From contig NZ_AOGZ02000014.1 in NCBI RefSeq assembly GCF_000332515.2, positions 62,001 to 126,000 on the forward strand: a stretch of 64,000 bases of DNA, read 5' to 3'. The first letter of the stretch is position 1. Each line of letters starts with the position of its first letter. The position numbers were made by a program, and so were the translations under genes. Shown in pieces: positions 17,601 to 27,870 of this stretch. The DNA comes from Leptospira wolbachii serovar Codice str. CDC (lineage in GTDB: Bacteria > Spirochaetota > Leptospiria > Leptospirales > Leptospiraceae). A model generated the notes under the pieces. The model saw only the letters and a list, made by a program, of their open reading frames with translations, was not told the DNA's origin and did no database searches.

Positions 17601-20600
17601 ATGAAAATTGAGAGGCATTTTACCAAAGGGAATAAGGGTTTGTACCCGAATCTTACTTGGGTCCGTAAGGATTCTAAAATTACGAATACTGACGGGTCAG
17701 TTGTATTTGAGGCTAACGGAGTCGAAGTTCCGGATTTTTGGTCACAGGTAGCAACGGATATTCTCGCGCAGAAATACTTTCGCCGAAAAGGTGTTCCCAA
17801 ATATCTTAAAAAAATTGCAGAAAAAGGAATCCCAGAATGGCTACAACGTTCGGTTCCTGATGATGAAAAACTCTCCGCCCTCAATCCAGAAGACCGGTTT
17901 GTAGGAGAATCTGATTCCAAACAAGTGTTCCACCGCCTTGCGGGATGTTGGACTTATTGGGGTTATAAACACGGTTATTTTACTGATGAAGATAGCGCTC
18001 GTGTTTTCTATGAAGAAGTTATTTTTATGCTCGCAAGCCAAATGGCTGCACCCAATTCCCCACAGTGGTTCAATACAGGACTCCACTGGGCTTATGGAAT
18101 TGATGGAAAGTCACAAGGACATTATTATGTGGATCCAAAATCGGGAAAACTTGTAAGATCTGCCTCTTCTTACGAACACCCACAACCCCATGCATGTTTT
18201 ATCCAATCTGTGGATGACGATTTAGTCAATGAAGGGGGAATCATGGACCTTTGGGTTCGTGAAGCTCGTCTTTTTAAATATGGATCGGGAACAGGAACCA
18301 ATTTCTCAAACTTACGTTCCGCCAATGAACCCCTCTCTGGTGGTGGTAAAAGTTCAGGCCTAATGTCTTTCCTTAAGATCGGTGACAGAGCCGCTGGTGC
18401 GATCAAATCTGGGGGAACCACTCGTCGTGCGGCGAAGATGGTTTGTCTTGATATGGACCATCCAGACATCGAAGAGTTCATCGATTGGAAAGTACAAGAA
18501 GAGAAAAAAGTGGCATCCCTTGTCACAGGATCCATTCTTAACAATCGCCTCTTAAACGATATTATGGGAGCCTGCTCTGCCGCCAAACAAACACTTGGTG
18601 AAGAAGCATACGACCCTGCTGCCAATGTGGATCTCAAAAAAGCGATTCAAAAAGCCAGAAAAGCATTTGTTCCAGACAACTACATCAAACGAGTGATCGA
18701 CCTTTCCAAACAAGGTTACAAAGACCTGCTCTTTGAAGAATTGACCACTGACTGGCAATCCGAAGCTTACAACACTGTCTCTGGACAAAACTCCAACAAC
18801 TCTGTGCGGATCACAAATGAGTTTATGGAAGCAGTCGAAAAGGACCTCCCTTTTAATCTCTACTTCCGAACAGAAAAAGAAAGAGCTCGTGCTGCGGGTC
18901 GTGAAGCAAAACCTTCCAAAACCCTGCGGGCACGTGACCTTTGGGAAAAAATTGCCAATGCCGCTTGGAACTCTGCCGATCCTGGAACACAATATCATAG
19001 TACGATCAATGAATGGCATACTTGTCCAGAAGACGGTGCCATCAATGCATCGAACCCATGTTCAGAGTATATGTTCCTCGACAATACAGCATGTAACTTG
19101 GCATCCGCTAACCTTGTTAAATTCTTAAAAGAAGATGGAAGCTTTGACGTTGAAGGATATCGTTACTTAAACAAAGTTTGGACCATCATCTTAGAAGTGT
19201 CTGTGCTTATGGCGCAGTTCCCTTCCAAAGAAATTGCAGAACTATCCTACAAGTTCAGAACCTTGGGACTTGGTTACGCAAACCTTGGATCTCTTCTTAT
19301 GATCATGGGAATTCCTTATGATTCACAAGAAGCGATGGCTGTCACTGGTGCAATCTCTTCGATTATGCATATGTCCTCGTATGCAACTTCGGCAGAAATG
19401 GCAAAAGAACTCGGACCATTCGCTGGATACGAAAAAAACAAGGATCATATGCTCCGAGTGATTCGTAACCATAGACGTGCCGCTTACAATGCTCCGAAAG
19501 AAGAATACGAAGGACTGACCATCACTCCTGTGGGAATCAATCCATCATTTCTTCCTTCTTACTTACTCGAAGCAGCAAAAGAAGATTCTGACCGAGCTTT
19601 GGAACTTGGGGAATTGTATGGATATCGCAACGCCCAAGTAACAGTGATTGCCCCAACAGGAACCATTGGACTTGTGATGGACTGCGATACCACAGGAATT
19701 GAACCAGACTTTGCTCTAGTGAAATACAAAAAATTGGCTGGTGGTGGGTATTTCAAAATCATCAACCAATCCGTTCCTGCTGCCTTGAAAAAACTTGGTT
19801 ATAGCCAAGCCGAACAAGATGCAATTGTAAACTACTGTAAAGGTCATGCTACTTTCAACGGAGCGCCAGGTGTAAACACGGCTCGTTTGAAAGAAAAAGG
19901 TTTTACAGAAGATGTATTGGAAAAACTAGAAAAACAACTTCCCTTTGTTTTCGATATCCAATTTGCATTCAACAAGTTCACGTTAGGTGAGGATTTCCTT
20001 TCAAAAACATTAGGAATCGATGCAACTGTTTACAACTCTATGAGTTTTAACCTTTTGGAAACATTGGGATTTTCGGCAGATGAAATTGCACAAGCAAACG
20101 ATTATGTTTGTGGAACGATGACCATCGAAAATGCACCTTTCATCAAAGAGAAGGATCTAGCTGTTTTTGATTGTGCAAACAAATGCGGAAAATACGGAAA
20201 ACGATTTTTATCTTATCAATCACATATCCGAATTATGGCTGCGGCTCAACCATTCATTTCGGGTGCCATCTCCAAAACGATCAATCTTCCCGAGGAGGCA
20301 ACCATCGAGGATGTGAAAAATGCATACCTCATGTCTTGGAAAGTGATGATCAAAGCAAATGCACTTTATCGTGATGGATCTAAACTTTCACAACCACTGA
20401 ACTCCGTATTCCAGTTGTTAAGTGCTGTGGGTGAAGAAGAGGAAGAACTTCAAACTTCTTCTGCTCCAAAATCGGTGACTGAAGTTGCAGAAAAACTAGT
20501 GTATAAATACATTGCGGAAAGGAGAAAACTCCCACACCGTCGTGCAGGTTACACACAAAAAGCTATGGTGGGTGGTCACAAAGTATACCTTCGCACAGGA

Positions 20601-21218
20601 GAATACGAAGATGGCCAACTCGGTGAAATCTTTATCGATATGCATAAAGAAGGAGCGGCTTTCCGTTCTCTTACGAACGCATTTGCGATTGCGGTTTCCC
20701 TTGGCCTCCAACATGGAGTTCCATTAGAAGAATTTGTAGAAGCATTCACTTTCTTCAAGTTTGAACCAAATGGTATGGTTTCTGGCAATCCTCATATTAA
20801 GATGTCAACCTCTGTGATCGATTACATCTTTAGAGAACTTGCCATAACCTACCTAGGACGATACGACTTGGCACAAGTATCACCAGAGGATCTAAGAACT
20901 GATGAAGTAGGAAGGAAAGCAGAACCTGCAAAGGATCTAGTGGGAAAGCAGGAAAGTAGCGGGTTTCGTGCTCCGCTACAAGTGGCACCCATTTCTATGA
21001 AGTCTGTATTGGAAGAAAAACCGGAACCGGTGGCTGTGGCTGGTGGCACTCAACCAACGGCAGCACAATCAGCAGCGGCAACTCTGAAAATCATTGGGGA
21101 AGCTAGAACGAAAGGGTATACAGGAGATTCCTGTACCGAATGTGGTTCCTTCCAAATGGTTCGTAACGGTGCTTGCCTCAAATGTATCTCTTGCGGATCC
21201 ACGACAGGTTGTTCGTAA
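17601..21218 (+). CDS. nrdJ: Vitamin B12-dependent (class II) ribonucleotide reductase
   Basis: A 1205-residue enzyme that reduces ribonucleotides to deoxyribonucleotides using adenosylcobalamin to start a thiyl radical. Seen in it: [14 protein letters not shown] and the glycine-rich [14 protein letters not shown] early in the barrel, then [10 protein letters not shown] with the radical cysteine and neighbouring glutamate, then [17 protein letters not shown]. The tail ends with two CxxC pairs (CTECGS and CLKCISCG) for thiol delivery or zinc. A GGGG-type ribosome site precedes the ATG. The gene stands alone with its own terminator. No cobalamin riboswitch was recognised upstream. Confidence 0.96.
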   Translation: MKIERHFTKGNKGLYPNLTWVRKDSKITNTDGSVVFEANGVEVPDFWSQVATDILAQKYFRRKGVPKYLKKIAEKGIPEWLQRSVPDDEKLSALNPEDRFVGESDSKQVFHRLAGCWTYWGYKHGYFTDEDSARVFYEEVIFMLASQMAAPNSPQWFNTGLHWAYGIDGKSQGHYYVDPKSGKLVRSASSYEHPQPHACFIQSVDDDLVNEGGIMDLWVREARLFKYGSGTGTNFSNLRSANEPLSGGGKSSGLMSFLKIGDRAAGAIKSGGTTRRAAKMVCLDMDHPDIEEFIDWKVQEEKKVASLVTGSILNNRLLNDIMGACSAAKQTLGEEAYDPAANVDLKKAIQKARKAFVPDNYIKRVIDLSKQGYKDLLFEELTTDWQSEAYNTVSGQNSNNSVRITNEFMEAVEKDLPFNLYFRTEKERARAAGREAKPSKTLRARDLWEKIANAAWNSADPGTQYHSTINEWHTCPEDGAINASNPCSEYMFLDNTACNLASANLVKFLKEDGSFDVEGYRYLNKVWTIILEVSVLMAQFPSKEIAELSYKFRTLGLGYANLGSLLMIMGIPYDSQEAMAVTGAISSIMHMSSYATSAEMAKELGPFAGYEKNKDHMLRVIRNHRRAAYNAPKEEYEGLTITPVGINPSFLPSYLLEAAKEDSDRALELGELYGYRNAQVTVIAPTGTIGLVMDCDTTGIEPDFALVKYKKLAGGGYFKIINQSVPAALKKLGYSQAEQDAIVNYCKGHATFNGAPGVNTARLKEKGFTEDVLEKLEKQLPFVFDIQFAFNKFTLGEDFLSKTLGIDATVYNSMSFNLLETLGFSADEIAQANDYVCGTMTIENAPFIKEKDLAVFDCANKCGKYGKRFLSYQSHIRIMAAAQPFISGAISKTINLPEEATIEDVKNAYLMSWKVMIKANALYRDGSKLSQPLNSVFQLLSAVGEEEEELQTSSAPKSVTEVAEKLVYKYIAERRKLPHRRAGYTQKAMVGGHKVYLRTGEYEDGQLGEIFIDMHKEGAAFRSLTNAFAIAVSLGLQHGVPLEEFVEAFTFFKFEPNGMVSGNPHIKMSTSVIDYIFRELAITYLGRYDLAQVSPEDLRTDEVGRKAEPAKDLVGKQESSGFRAPLQVAPISMKSVLEEKPEPVAVAGGTQPTAAQSAAATLKIIGEARTKGYTGDSCTECGSFQMVRNGACLKCISCGSTTGCS

Positions 21219-21281
21219 ACTAACTCCACAATAAGAACCTAACTCTAATTTCAGTTTAGGGTTTGGGTTCCATGGAAAAAA

Positions 21282-21318
21282 AAAGACCTAAACTTTTAGT
21301 TTAGGTCTTTTTTTTATC
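21282..21318. terminator. Bidirectional rho-independent terminator between nrdJ and gspN
   Basis: AAAGACCTAAACT (21282-21294) and AGTTTAGGTCTTT (21298-21310) form a 13-bp stem with a 3-base loop. T-tracts follow on both strands, so it can end nrdJ transcripts and those of the opposing secretion operon. Confidence 0.92.
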
Positions 21319-21471
21319 TAAACATCATTGGCAAATTTGATAATCAAAAATCGAATTACATGGTGAAAAAAAAAACAATTCTATAAATAGAAACAGGAAG
21401 GATCTCTGGATAATTTCTACCTATTTCTATTTCTTAATCACTCATAGAATCAGAGACTTAAGTAGGGTAAA

Positions 21472-22434
21472 TTAGGGAACAGGCGCCGGTTCAATGGATG
21501 TATCCTCTGCTTTTGGACCCGCACCACCTAACTGATTCAAGTTGGGAAGATCCACTTTAGGAGACGAAAAAGTACCGCGGATCGGGATACAAGTTTTCCC
21601 CCCTTCCTGCGGAAGTAAAGCCACCATACCAACTAAGTCTTGGCGTTCCTGGGCAAATTTTTCAGTCAAAGTGAAACATACTTTTAAATCTAACTGAGAA
21701 TAGGCGAGAGTATCCGAAAGACGTACCACACCTTGAAATTGGAATTTGGCAAAAGAAGACTCCAAACTTCCTTGTTCCAGGAGCAATTTACCGGAACGAA
21801 TTTTAAAAACAATATTCGCCTTACGAATGTCAGTTCCTTTTAGGCTACCTAAAAAGGGGATTTCTGCTGATTCTTTAATTTTTCCACCGGATAGGTCAAT
21901 TTCCCCTTCCCCATTCCATTTAGTTATTTTATCATCTATTGAAGAAAGACGAAGAGGAATGTCCAAAGTTTGGATACTTGCGGCCCATTCACTTCCTTCA
22001 AAACTAAAATATCCAATGTTTGCATCCCCTTCTAACCTAGACTGGAGAAGACCCAGAAGAGATACTCCCAAACTAATCTCTTCTGCTTTAATCGAAGTAC
22101 CAGAAGGGAAACTAGCAACAAAACTATCAAAAGATTTTCTCCCAATCATCGGGAAATTGATTTCTTTTGCATCCATAAAGATACCGGTTTCTTTACCTGT
22201 CTTGATCAAAACGGATCGAAAAATTTCGCTCAACGGAAATATGAATAGAGTAAATATAAAAAAAGAAAGAATCGCAACGGCAACAAGTGTAAACACTTGA
22301 TTACGATTTAGTTTGGAATGTTCTTCATCGCCATCTTCATCAAATAAATCACCATCGTCTTCTAGAAGACTTTCTTGAACCTCTTGGTCTTCTTCGTTAA
22401 GGAAATCTTCTTCCAATTCAGTTTCTTTTGGCAT
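21472..22434 (-). CDS. gspN: Type II secretion system protein N
   Basis: A 320-residue protein at the 3' end of the secretion operon. A long acidic cytoplasmic N-terminus (rich in Glu and Asp, residues 1-45) precedes one membrane helix near residues 47-68. The periplasmic part contains repeated strand-rich segments like those of GspN proteins. GspN is an optional inner-membrane-anchored subunit of some secretion systems. Homology at this divergence is supported mainly by position next to GspM and by this layout. It ends with a Pro/Ala-rich tail. Confidence 0.72.
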   Translation of the reverse strand: MPKETELEEDFLNEEDQEVQESLLEDDGDLFDEDGDEEHSKLNRNQVFTLVAVAILSFFIFTLFIFPLSEIFRSVLIKTGKETGIFMDAKEINFPMIGRKSFDSFVASFPSGTSIKAEEISLGVSLLGLLQSRLEGDANIGYFSFEGSEWAASIQTLDIPLRLSSIDDKITKWNGEGEIDLSGGKIKESAEIPFLGSLKGTDIRKANIVFKIRSGKLLLEQGSLESSFAKFQFQGVVRLSDTLAYSQLDLKVCFTLTEKFAQERQDLVGMVALLPQEGGKTCIPIRGTFSSPKVDLPNLNQLGGAGPKAEDTSIEPAPVP

Positions 22435-22435
22435 A

Positions 22436-22960
22436 TTATTTCCCTTTCGACAAACGACTATAAGATGAAACTTTTAAGTTCACATCATAGATTTCTTTTT
22501 CAGCAAATGGCTTTCGAAAACTGAGTAAGTCTACTTTTGCCTGAATTTGTTTGTTTTTTTCAATATCATATACAAGTTTAATAATGTCCTGCAAAAGTAC
22601 AGAGCGAAACGATACATCGATTGTAATTTTATTATAATCCTTTTGGATGACGTTACTTGTGTCCTTCATTGTTTGGACTTTGTCTTTCAGATTATATCGG
22701 ACCAAAATCTGATCGAGTTTGGAATACATTACACTTACGTCTTCTTCACTTCCACCAGATTGTAAACCGCGCAAATAATTATACTCTCGAATCACGCGAT
22801 CAAGTTCTGTTGCCTGAGTTCTAGTTTCGAAAATTTCGTCTGTAAGACTATTTCGCAAATCAGAAAATAAAGTGATAATAGTATAAATCCCAAGTAAAGC
22901 TACAAAGCTAATTAAACCAGTGACTAAAACACGTTCTCTATCATTGAGCCGATCAAACAT
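22436..22960 (-). CDS. gspM: Type II secretion system protein M
   Basis: A 174-residue bitopic protein with a short cytoplasmic start (MFDRLNDRERVLV), one membrane helix and a coiled, then ferredoxin-like periplasmic domain. GspM pairs with GspL to join the platform to the ATPase. The start overlaps the preceding gspL stop by one base, and gspN follows two bases on. Sequence conservation in this family is low, so the call relies on topology and operon place. Confidence 0.72.
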   Translation of the reverse strand: MFDRLNDRERVLVTGLISFVALLGIYTIITLFSDLRNSLTDEIFETRTQATELDRVIREYNYLRGLQSGGSEEDVSVMYSKLDQILVRYNLKDKVQTMKDTSNVIQKDYNKITIDVSFRSVLLQDIIKLVYDIEKNKQIQAKVDLLSFRKPFAEKEIYDVNLKVSSYSRLSKGK

Positions 22961-24582
22961 TACGGTTCATCCTTAGGAGTCACAACATCCATTTTGATTT
23001 TAAAACTGACTTTGAATTTGTTTACTCCAGTGATCAGTCTTTTGTTCTGAATCTGTATATTGGTAAATTTTTCGGATTTTTCTAATGCAGATTGGATGGT
23101 TCCAATCTCCCCAAATTCATTCACCCGCCCATAAATTTGGATTTCCTTTTCTTCGAAATTAAACTGATCCAAAATAAAGGGTAATACTTCAGGCGAAGGA
23201 AATTGTTCGGTAGCTTCGTTTAATACATCTAAAACACTTTCCTGTGAAAGAAACAAACGATAGATTTCGGTTTTCTTTCGTTCTGCTTTTAGTTTTGCAT
23301 TAGCTTGCGAAAGAGGATCTTCATCTTCACCCAGCTCTCCACCAATTCCATTTTTGTATTTTTCTAATAGAACTTGTTTGTTGGCTGCAATTTTACGTTT
23401 ATCCAAAATGATTCCGATAATAAAAACTCCGAACAACAGCACAAAAGAAATACTTACGAGAATTAGGTGAGGTTTAAATGCAGATAACTTAAAACGGTTG
23501 GTATGGATTCTCTTTGCAAATCCTGTTTCCAGAAAATTGACTCTATTGCGGGATTCAAAGTGTGTTCCTGTAGCAACTGCCGTCACAAAACTTGGATCCG
23601 CAATTCCTAAAAATTCATATCGGCCAGTTTTGATTCCTAATTTTTCTTCCAAATAAGCAGTAAGACCAGGGTATAAACTAGCTCCCCCAGAGAGTAGGAT
23701 AAGACTTGGCCTTTCTGTTTCAGGAAGTGAGAAGATACTATTTTCTACTTCATGGATCAGTTGTTCAATTTTTGCTAATATAAACTTTCGAAGGGATTTC
23801 CATTGGGTAGCAGTGATATGAAATCTGGACAGAAAGTTTGTTTCTTCTGATTTTTCGATTGTATCAAAAAGAAATCCAACGGGCAGTGATTCTTTGAGTT
23901 TCCTTGCATCTTCTAATTCGATTTTTAGTAGATTGGCAATTTCCAAACTCACATCTTCACCACCAATATAAATTTGGCGGGTATGACGAAGTTTTCCTTC
24001 AAACAGGATATTAAGAATACTATATTTTCCCCCAAGATCTAGTTGGAGTATGGTTTGTTCTGCAAGTAACAATGGATAGTTTTTTGTTACCAAAGAAGAA
24101 AGGGCAAAGGAATCCAGTGATAAACAAGATAAGGAGAGATCCCCCTTCGCGAAGGGCTTTAGAGCACGCAGAAGTTCAGAATGGTGAACATTGAAAGAAA
24201 TGACATCAGAGTTTTCTTTATTCGATCTCCAAGTTTTGCCAATGACCTCCAGTTCCTCCATAGGATAGGGAACTAAATTTTCAACTTCAAAAGGTAATAC
24301 TTCTTGAATGGCTTTTTCGGAAACCAAAGGTACAGTAAGGTCACGAACAAAAAGATTATGGATTCCTAAATTGAGAAGGAATCTGTTTTCTTCTGGAAAA
24401 AAACTTTGAATGAAACGAATGATATTGTATTCGAAGGGATCCCCCTCTGATTCGTCCAGTTCTACTACTGGAAGACTCTCGGTTCGAAGGATCACCACTT
24501 TCCCGAGTACCTTTTTAAAAAGGACTCCTTTTAGAAACGTGGAACCGTAATCGATAGCTAGGTATTGGTCAAATGATAACAT
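22960..24582 (-). CDS. gspL: Type II secretion system protein L (actin-like N-terminal domain)
   Basis: A 540-residue inner membrane platform protein. The cytoplasmic N-terminal part looks like the actin/PilM fold: an AIDYGSTFLKGV start, a middle LDSFALSSL stretch and a LILLSGGASLYPGL motif near residue 300. A single membrane helix lies near 385-407, followed by a periplasmic ferredoxin-like domain. GspL anchors the ATPase GspE to the membrane through this domain. It is longer than the usual 400 residues. Confidence 0.82.
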   Translation of the reverse strand: MLSFDQYLAIDYGSTFLKGVLFKKVLGKVVILRTESLPVVELDESEGDPFEYNIIRFIQSFFPEENRFLLNLGIHNLFVRDLTVPLVSEKAIQEVLPFEVENLVPYPMEELEVIGKTWRSNKENSDVISFNVHHSELLRALKPFAKGDLSLSCLSLDSFALSSLVTKNYPLLLAEQTILQLDLGGKYSILNILFEGKLRHTRQIYIGGEDVSLEIANLLKIELEDARKLKESLPVGFLFDTIEKSEETNFLSRFHITATQWKSLRKFILAKIEQLIHEVENSIFSLPETERPSLILLSGGASLYPGLTAYLEEKLGIKTGRYEFLGIADPSFVTAVATGTHFESRNRVNFLETGFAKRIHTNRFKLSAFKPHLILVSISFVLLFGVFIIGIILDKRKIAANKQVLLEKYKNGIGGELGEDEDPLSQANAKLKAERKKTEIYRLFLSQESVLDVLNEATEQFPSPEVLPFILDQFNFEEKEIQIYGRVNEFGEIGTIQSALEKSEKFTNIQIQNKRLITGVNKFKVSFKIKMDVVTPKDEP

Positions 24583-24584
24583 AA

Positions 24585-25700
24585 TTAATCTTCAGTATAG
24601 TATAACATCTGGTTTTTGGTTAGGTCAAAAAGACCAGAAACCTTTCGAACCACTTTATCCTTTATAATCCCAACCCCTGTGATTTTATAAACTTCGCCCT
24701 TGGTTTTAATACGTCCACCAGAGACATCTGTTCCCTCTCCTGCCAGCTCCTTATACAGAGTTAAATCCCCTGTTGTTTTGACTTGGAACTCAGGTTCGGT
24801 CTCCAGATCTTTCAATTCTTTAATATAGCCTCCTTTCTGCAACTTGAGTTTCAAAATTTTCATAGCGGCCTGTTTGGTCATAAAATCAGAAAGGGAAATG
24901 AGGACAAAATAAGGTGCCGTATTGATATTGATCCGATCGTCGTAGGAATCACCCGCAGGAAGGTAAGCAGTAATATTATTAGAGAGCACATAGTCTTTAT
25001 CGGAACGAAGAGCTCTTTCCTCCTCTGTCATAAAGTCCTTGGAATTATTTTTATCATAATCTTTCGGCTTCAAACTTTCGTAGACTACAGACCTATCAAA
25101 TCCTTTGACCCCTAAGAGTTCCGAGAGGGAATACAACGGAGCATTTTTGATTTTCCTGGGTGGAGAAAGCCGATTGTAGTAGTACTGTTCGGCACCCCCT
25201 CCCGTTTCCTGATGGTTTTCATCGATCCAATCCAAAATCGGAAAAATCATCTCTCGTTTTAATCCAAACTGGTAAAAGAGACGAGTGACCATTTCAATGG
25301 TTCGCTGGTTTGGCTGATCGTCATAAATTTTGACAAGGGAGTTTATATTGATTTTGCCGTCTTCCGGACTCATTGTGTAATAGATAACGCCACCCCCTAA
25401 CGGAATCGGTGGTGGATCCATAGCCAGACCTGACTGGTATAAAACTTCTTCCGGGATTTTTTTTAAGGCGCCCACTGCCCCCATAAACCCGGCTTTTGCG
25501 AGCATATGAGCCCTAAATCCATCGGCTTGAGACCGAGCCACTCGGTACTCTGTAGCTGCATCTTCAAAGAATTTAGATGCGGTAAATAAAGAGGCAGTAC
25601 CAATGGCCATCACAAGGAGATAGACCATAAAACCGCTTCTAGCTTTTTTATTTGAAGAGAATGACTGGATGCGCAAGCGATTCATATTTAACAAAAGCAT
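24585..25700 (-). CDS. gspK: Type II secretion minor pseudopilin GspK
   Basis: A 371-residue minor pseudopilin, the large tip component of the secretion pseudopilus. The class III leader ends SG before FMVYLLVMAIG; position +5 is not glutamate, which is normal for GspK. A PEDGKININSL motif and an INTAPYFVLISLSDF motif with helix-hairpin-helix character are characteristic. An ATG at 25685 is another candidate start. The 5' end overlaps gspJ. Confidence 0.87.
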   Translation of the reverse strand: MLLLNMNRLRIQSFSSNKKARSGFMVYLLVMAIGTASLFTASKFFEDAATEYRVARSQADGFRAHMLAKAGFMGAVGALKKIPEEVLYQSGLAMDPPPIPLGGGVIYYTMSPEDGKININSLVKIYDDQPNQRTIEMVTRLFYQFGLKREMIFPILDWIDENHQETGGGAEQYYYNRLSPPRKIKNAPLYSLSELLGVKGFDRSVVYESLKPKDYDKNNSKDFMTEEERALRSDKDYVLSNNITAYLPAGDSYDDRININTAPYFVLISLSDFMTKQAAMKILKLKLQKGGYIKELKDLETEPEFQVKTTGDLTLYKELAGEGTDVSGGRIKTKGEVYKITGVGIIKDKVVRKVSGLFDLTKNQMLYYTED

Positions 25701-26292
25701 TCCCCACTAGTGATATAATTTCAAACCGAATGAGCCTTGGAATTTTTTTCGTTGTTCGGGAATTCCAATCATCTACCCATTTGTCTCCACGTTCAGAAAA
25801 CTTCATTTGAAAACTTTTTACATTCTCAAGTAATACGTGTTCCACGCCACCCTGAGTGGGGAATGTATCTATCATTTCATCTTCTCGACGGATAAGATAC
25901 GATAATCCTTCCATTTTTGGATTGGGCATCTTTCGTAAATAAAAGGAAACTTCCCGAACCGAAGCTTGTCCTTCTTCTTCCGAATTCGGATTGGCCGTGG
26001 CAAATACAACCCGATCATTTCTAGTTCCAGTGACACCGTCTTGTTTGCCAACAAACAAAATTCTTTTTTGGTTATCGATATAGTAGGTACGAGCAAGTGT
26101 CCCTCTGATATTCTCCATAGCATAAAGAATGTCTTTTCGGTTGGCACCTTTGCTCGAAGCACCTTTTTTAGAGATTTTATTCGCAGTATAAAATACAGAA
26201 AAAATACCTGTGAATATGACTGCCATAATCATAACAACGATAGAGATCTCTACCAAGGTAAATCCGCGTCTATATCGCGAAATCGCTAACAT
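25648..26292 (-). CDS. gspJ: Type II secretion minor pseudopilin GspJ
   Basis: A 214-residue minor pseudopilin with a prepilin motif RRGFTLVEISIVVMIMA, glutamate at +5. The later part is beta-rich with a stretch of alternating arginines and acidic residues in the usual GspJ fold position. It is part of the I-J-K tip complex. It directly follows gspI, with overlapping stop and start, and overlaps gspK. Confidence 0.82.
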   Translation of the reverse strand: MLAISRYRRGFTLVEISIVVMIMAVIFTGIFSVFYTANKISKKGASSKGANRKDILYAMENIRGTLARTYYIDNQKRILFVGKQDGVTGTRNDRVVFATANPNSEEEGQASVREVSFYLRKMPNPKMEGLSYLIRREDEMIDTFPTQGGVEHVLLENVKSFQMKFSERGDKWVDDWNSRTTKKIPRLIRFEIISLVGNAFVKYESLAHPVILFK

Positions 26293-26819
26293 CAGTATTT
26301 TGTGCTCCTGAATGTTTCGACACTAAAGGTTTCTTTTTTATTCCCATCCATATAAAAGATAGAAACTTTGACACGAAATACTTTGAGGACTCCTCCTGTC
26401 TCAAAGCTCTTTTTTTGACCTCTTTTTTTCATTAGGTCACTGAATCCGACGTCTTTATCACCTAACATATCTTTTGGTGCTTTTTTACGCAGTGCTTCAG
26501 CATTAGGTCCACCTGCAAGTTTGAGAAGGTCCATTTCTTCTTCTTTAATTTCGGTTTCAAAAGTATAACCAGGAAATGCTTCGATCGATCCGCGAGATGT
26601 GTCTGTTTGCATGGTAGTGGAAGAATCCACTTGAGCCATTTTGATTTTTGCTAAATGTACTGCATTGGCAAGTAACACGGCTTTTTTCTGATAAGAAATT
26701 CCTTCCGCAATAAGAGAGTATGTATAAGTCATCACCATCGCAGCCATTGCCATCGCAATAGTAACCTCAAAGAGTGTAAAACCAGAGCGATTTCGTTTAC
26801 TTAGATTGAGGTTTTGCAT
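26292..26819 (-). CDS. gspI: Type II secretion minor pseudopilin GspI
   Basis: A 175-residue pseudopilin. The cleavage motif RSGFTLFEVTIAMAMAA shows glycine at -1 and glutamate at +5. A KIKMAQVDSST region after the long helix matches the usual GspI layout. It nucleates the tip complex with GspJ and GspK. It overlaps gspH by 23 bases. Confidence 0.8.
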   Translation of the reverse strand: MQNLNLSKRNRSGFTLFEVTIAMAMAAMVMTYTYSLIAEGISYQKKAVLLANAVHLAKIKMAQVDSSTTMQTDTSRGSIEAFPGYTFETEIKEEEMDLLKLAGGPNAEALRKKAPKDMLGDKDVGFSDLMKKRGQKKSFETGGVLKVFRVKVSIFYMDGNKKETFSVETFRSTKY

Positions 26820-27429
26820 TGGAATCTACTTGTTCATCTCGTTCATCGAGTCCGTAAGAAATCTTCTGAATGGGACTCGTTTCTGGTTCCGGAAAGTATT
26901 CCGTTTTGTGGATTTTGAACTTACCACCATACCGATAAATTTGAATGGTTCTTTTAATTTCTGTATCAGAACCAACATATAAAAATAAATCCGTGGTAGT
27001 TCCTTGCGGAGTAAAAACGATGTGTAGTTTTCCTTCCGACCTCGGTTTACCAGCTAAGTCCCTTACTTTAACAATTTTTGAATAAAACGGAAGAGTAACT
27101 TTTTTCAATATCGCTTCTTCTTCCAATCCACCTTCCTCTCTTTTTAATAGAAAAAACTGGTAATTTCGTTTTTCAAAATCATATTTGAATAGAACTGCTT
27201 GGTTGGTTAATTGTGCTTTGTTGTATCCGAATTTAAAGGATTCTTGCAACTTAACAGAAATATCTTCTGTGGAAGGAATGATGAGGTTACGGAGGGTTCC
27301 ACCAACAATTACCATGAGAAGGCCAAGGATGGAGATCACAACGACGATCTCAATTAAAGTGAGACCATCGCGTAACTTCCGCTTGGTTTTCAGAACCGGT
27401 ATTTTATCGGAAAGCGGCCGGGTAATCAT
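26797..27429 (-). CDS. gspH: Type II secretion minor pseudopilin GspH
   Basis: About 210 residues from the ATG at 27429; a further in-frame start at 27489 would give a longer form. The prepilin motif RDGLTLIEIVVVISILG carries glutamate at +5. It is followed by a beta-sandwich-like domain with a KRNYQFFLLKREEGG segment. The product links the pseudopilus body to the tip. Its 5' end overlaps gspG. Confidence 0.75.
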   Translation of the reverse strand: MITRPLSDKIPVLKTKRKLRDGLTLIEIVVVISILGLLMVIVGGTLRNLIIPSTEDISVKLQESFKFGYNKAQLTNQAVLFKYDFEKRNYQFFLLKREEGGLEEEAILKKVTLPFYSKIVKVRDLAGKPRSEGKLHIVFTPQGTTTDLFLYVGSDTEIKRTIQIYRYGGKFKIHKTEYFPEPETSPIQKISYGLDERDEQVDSNAKPQSK

Positions 27430-27865
27430 CCGGTGAAAGGATATTAAAATCTTTAGCTTTTCCTTCTCCACCTTCTTTTTTATCGTCACCTAAGGTCACA
27501 ATTTGAGGAACAGCTCCTTCAAACTTTAACACGTATGGTGTTTTCCACGGATCTTTTAAAACTGCTTTTTCCCGAATGATAGGTTCGTAATCGTCACCGA
27601 TTTTATCATCATCTGGTTTCTCAATTAAAGCCTGCAAACCTTGTTCTTCCGAAGGATATTTATCATAAACTTCTAAATACCTTTCTAGTGCAGTTTTGAG
27701 TACGGCACTGTCATTTTTCAGCTTCAATTTTTTTTCGCCTTCACCCCGGTTTCCGATACTGGAGTAAAGAATCGCCATAAGAGAACCTAAAATGAGCATT
27801 ACCACTGTAATCTCAATTAAGGTGAGTCCCTCACGAATCTTTCCGTGTTTCCCTTTAGTTTTCAT
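27404..27865 (-). CDS. gspG: Type II secretion major pseudopilin GspG
   Basis: A 153-residue major pseudopilin. Its motif REGLTLIEITVVMLILG matches the processing site for a type IV prepilin peptidase. The C-terminal part has the family's DPWKTPY block and a GGEGKAKDFNI loop that in relatives binds calcium. It polymerises into the piston-like pseudopilus. The prepilin peptidase gene (gspO/pilD) is not in the window. Confidence 0.93.
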   Translation of the reverse strand: MKTKGKHGKIREGLTLIEITVVMLILGSLMAILYSSIGNRGEGEKKLKLKNDSAVLKTALERYLEVYDKYPSEEQGLQALIEKPDDDKIGDDYEPIIREKAVLKDPWKTPYVLKFEGAVPQIVTLGDDKKEGGEGKAKDFNILSPDDYPAAFR

Positions 27866-27870
27866 AAACT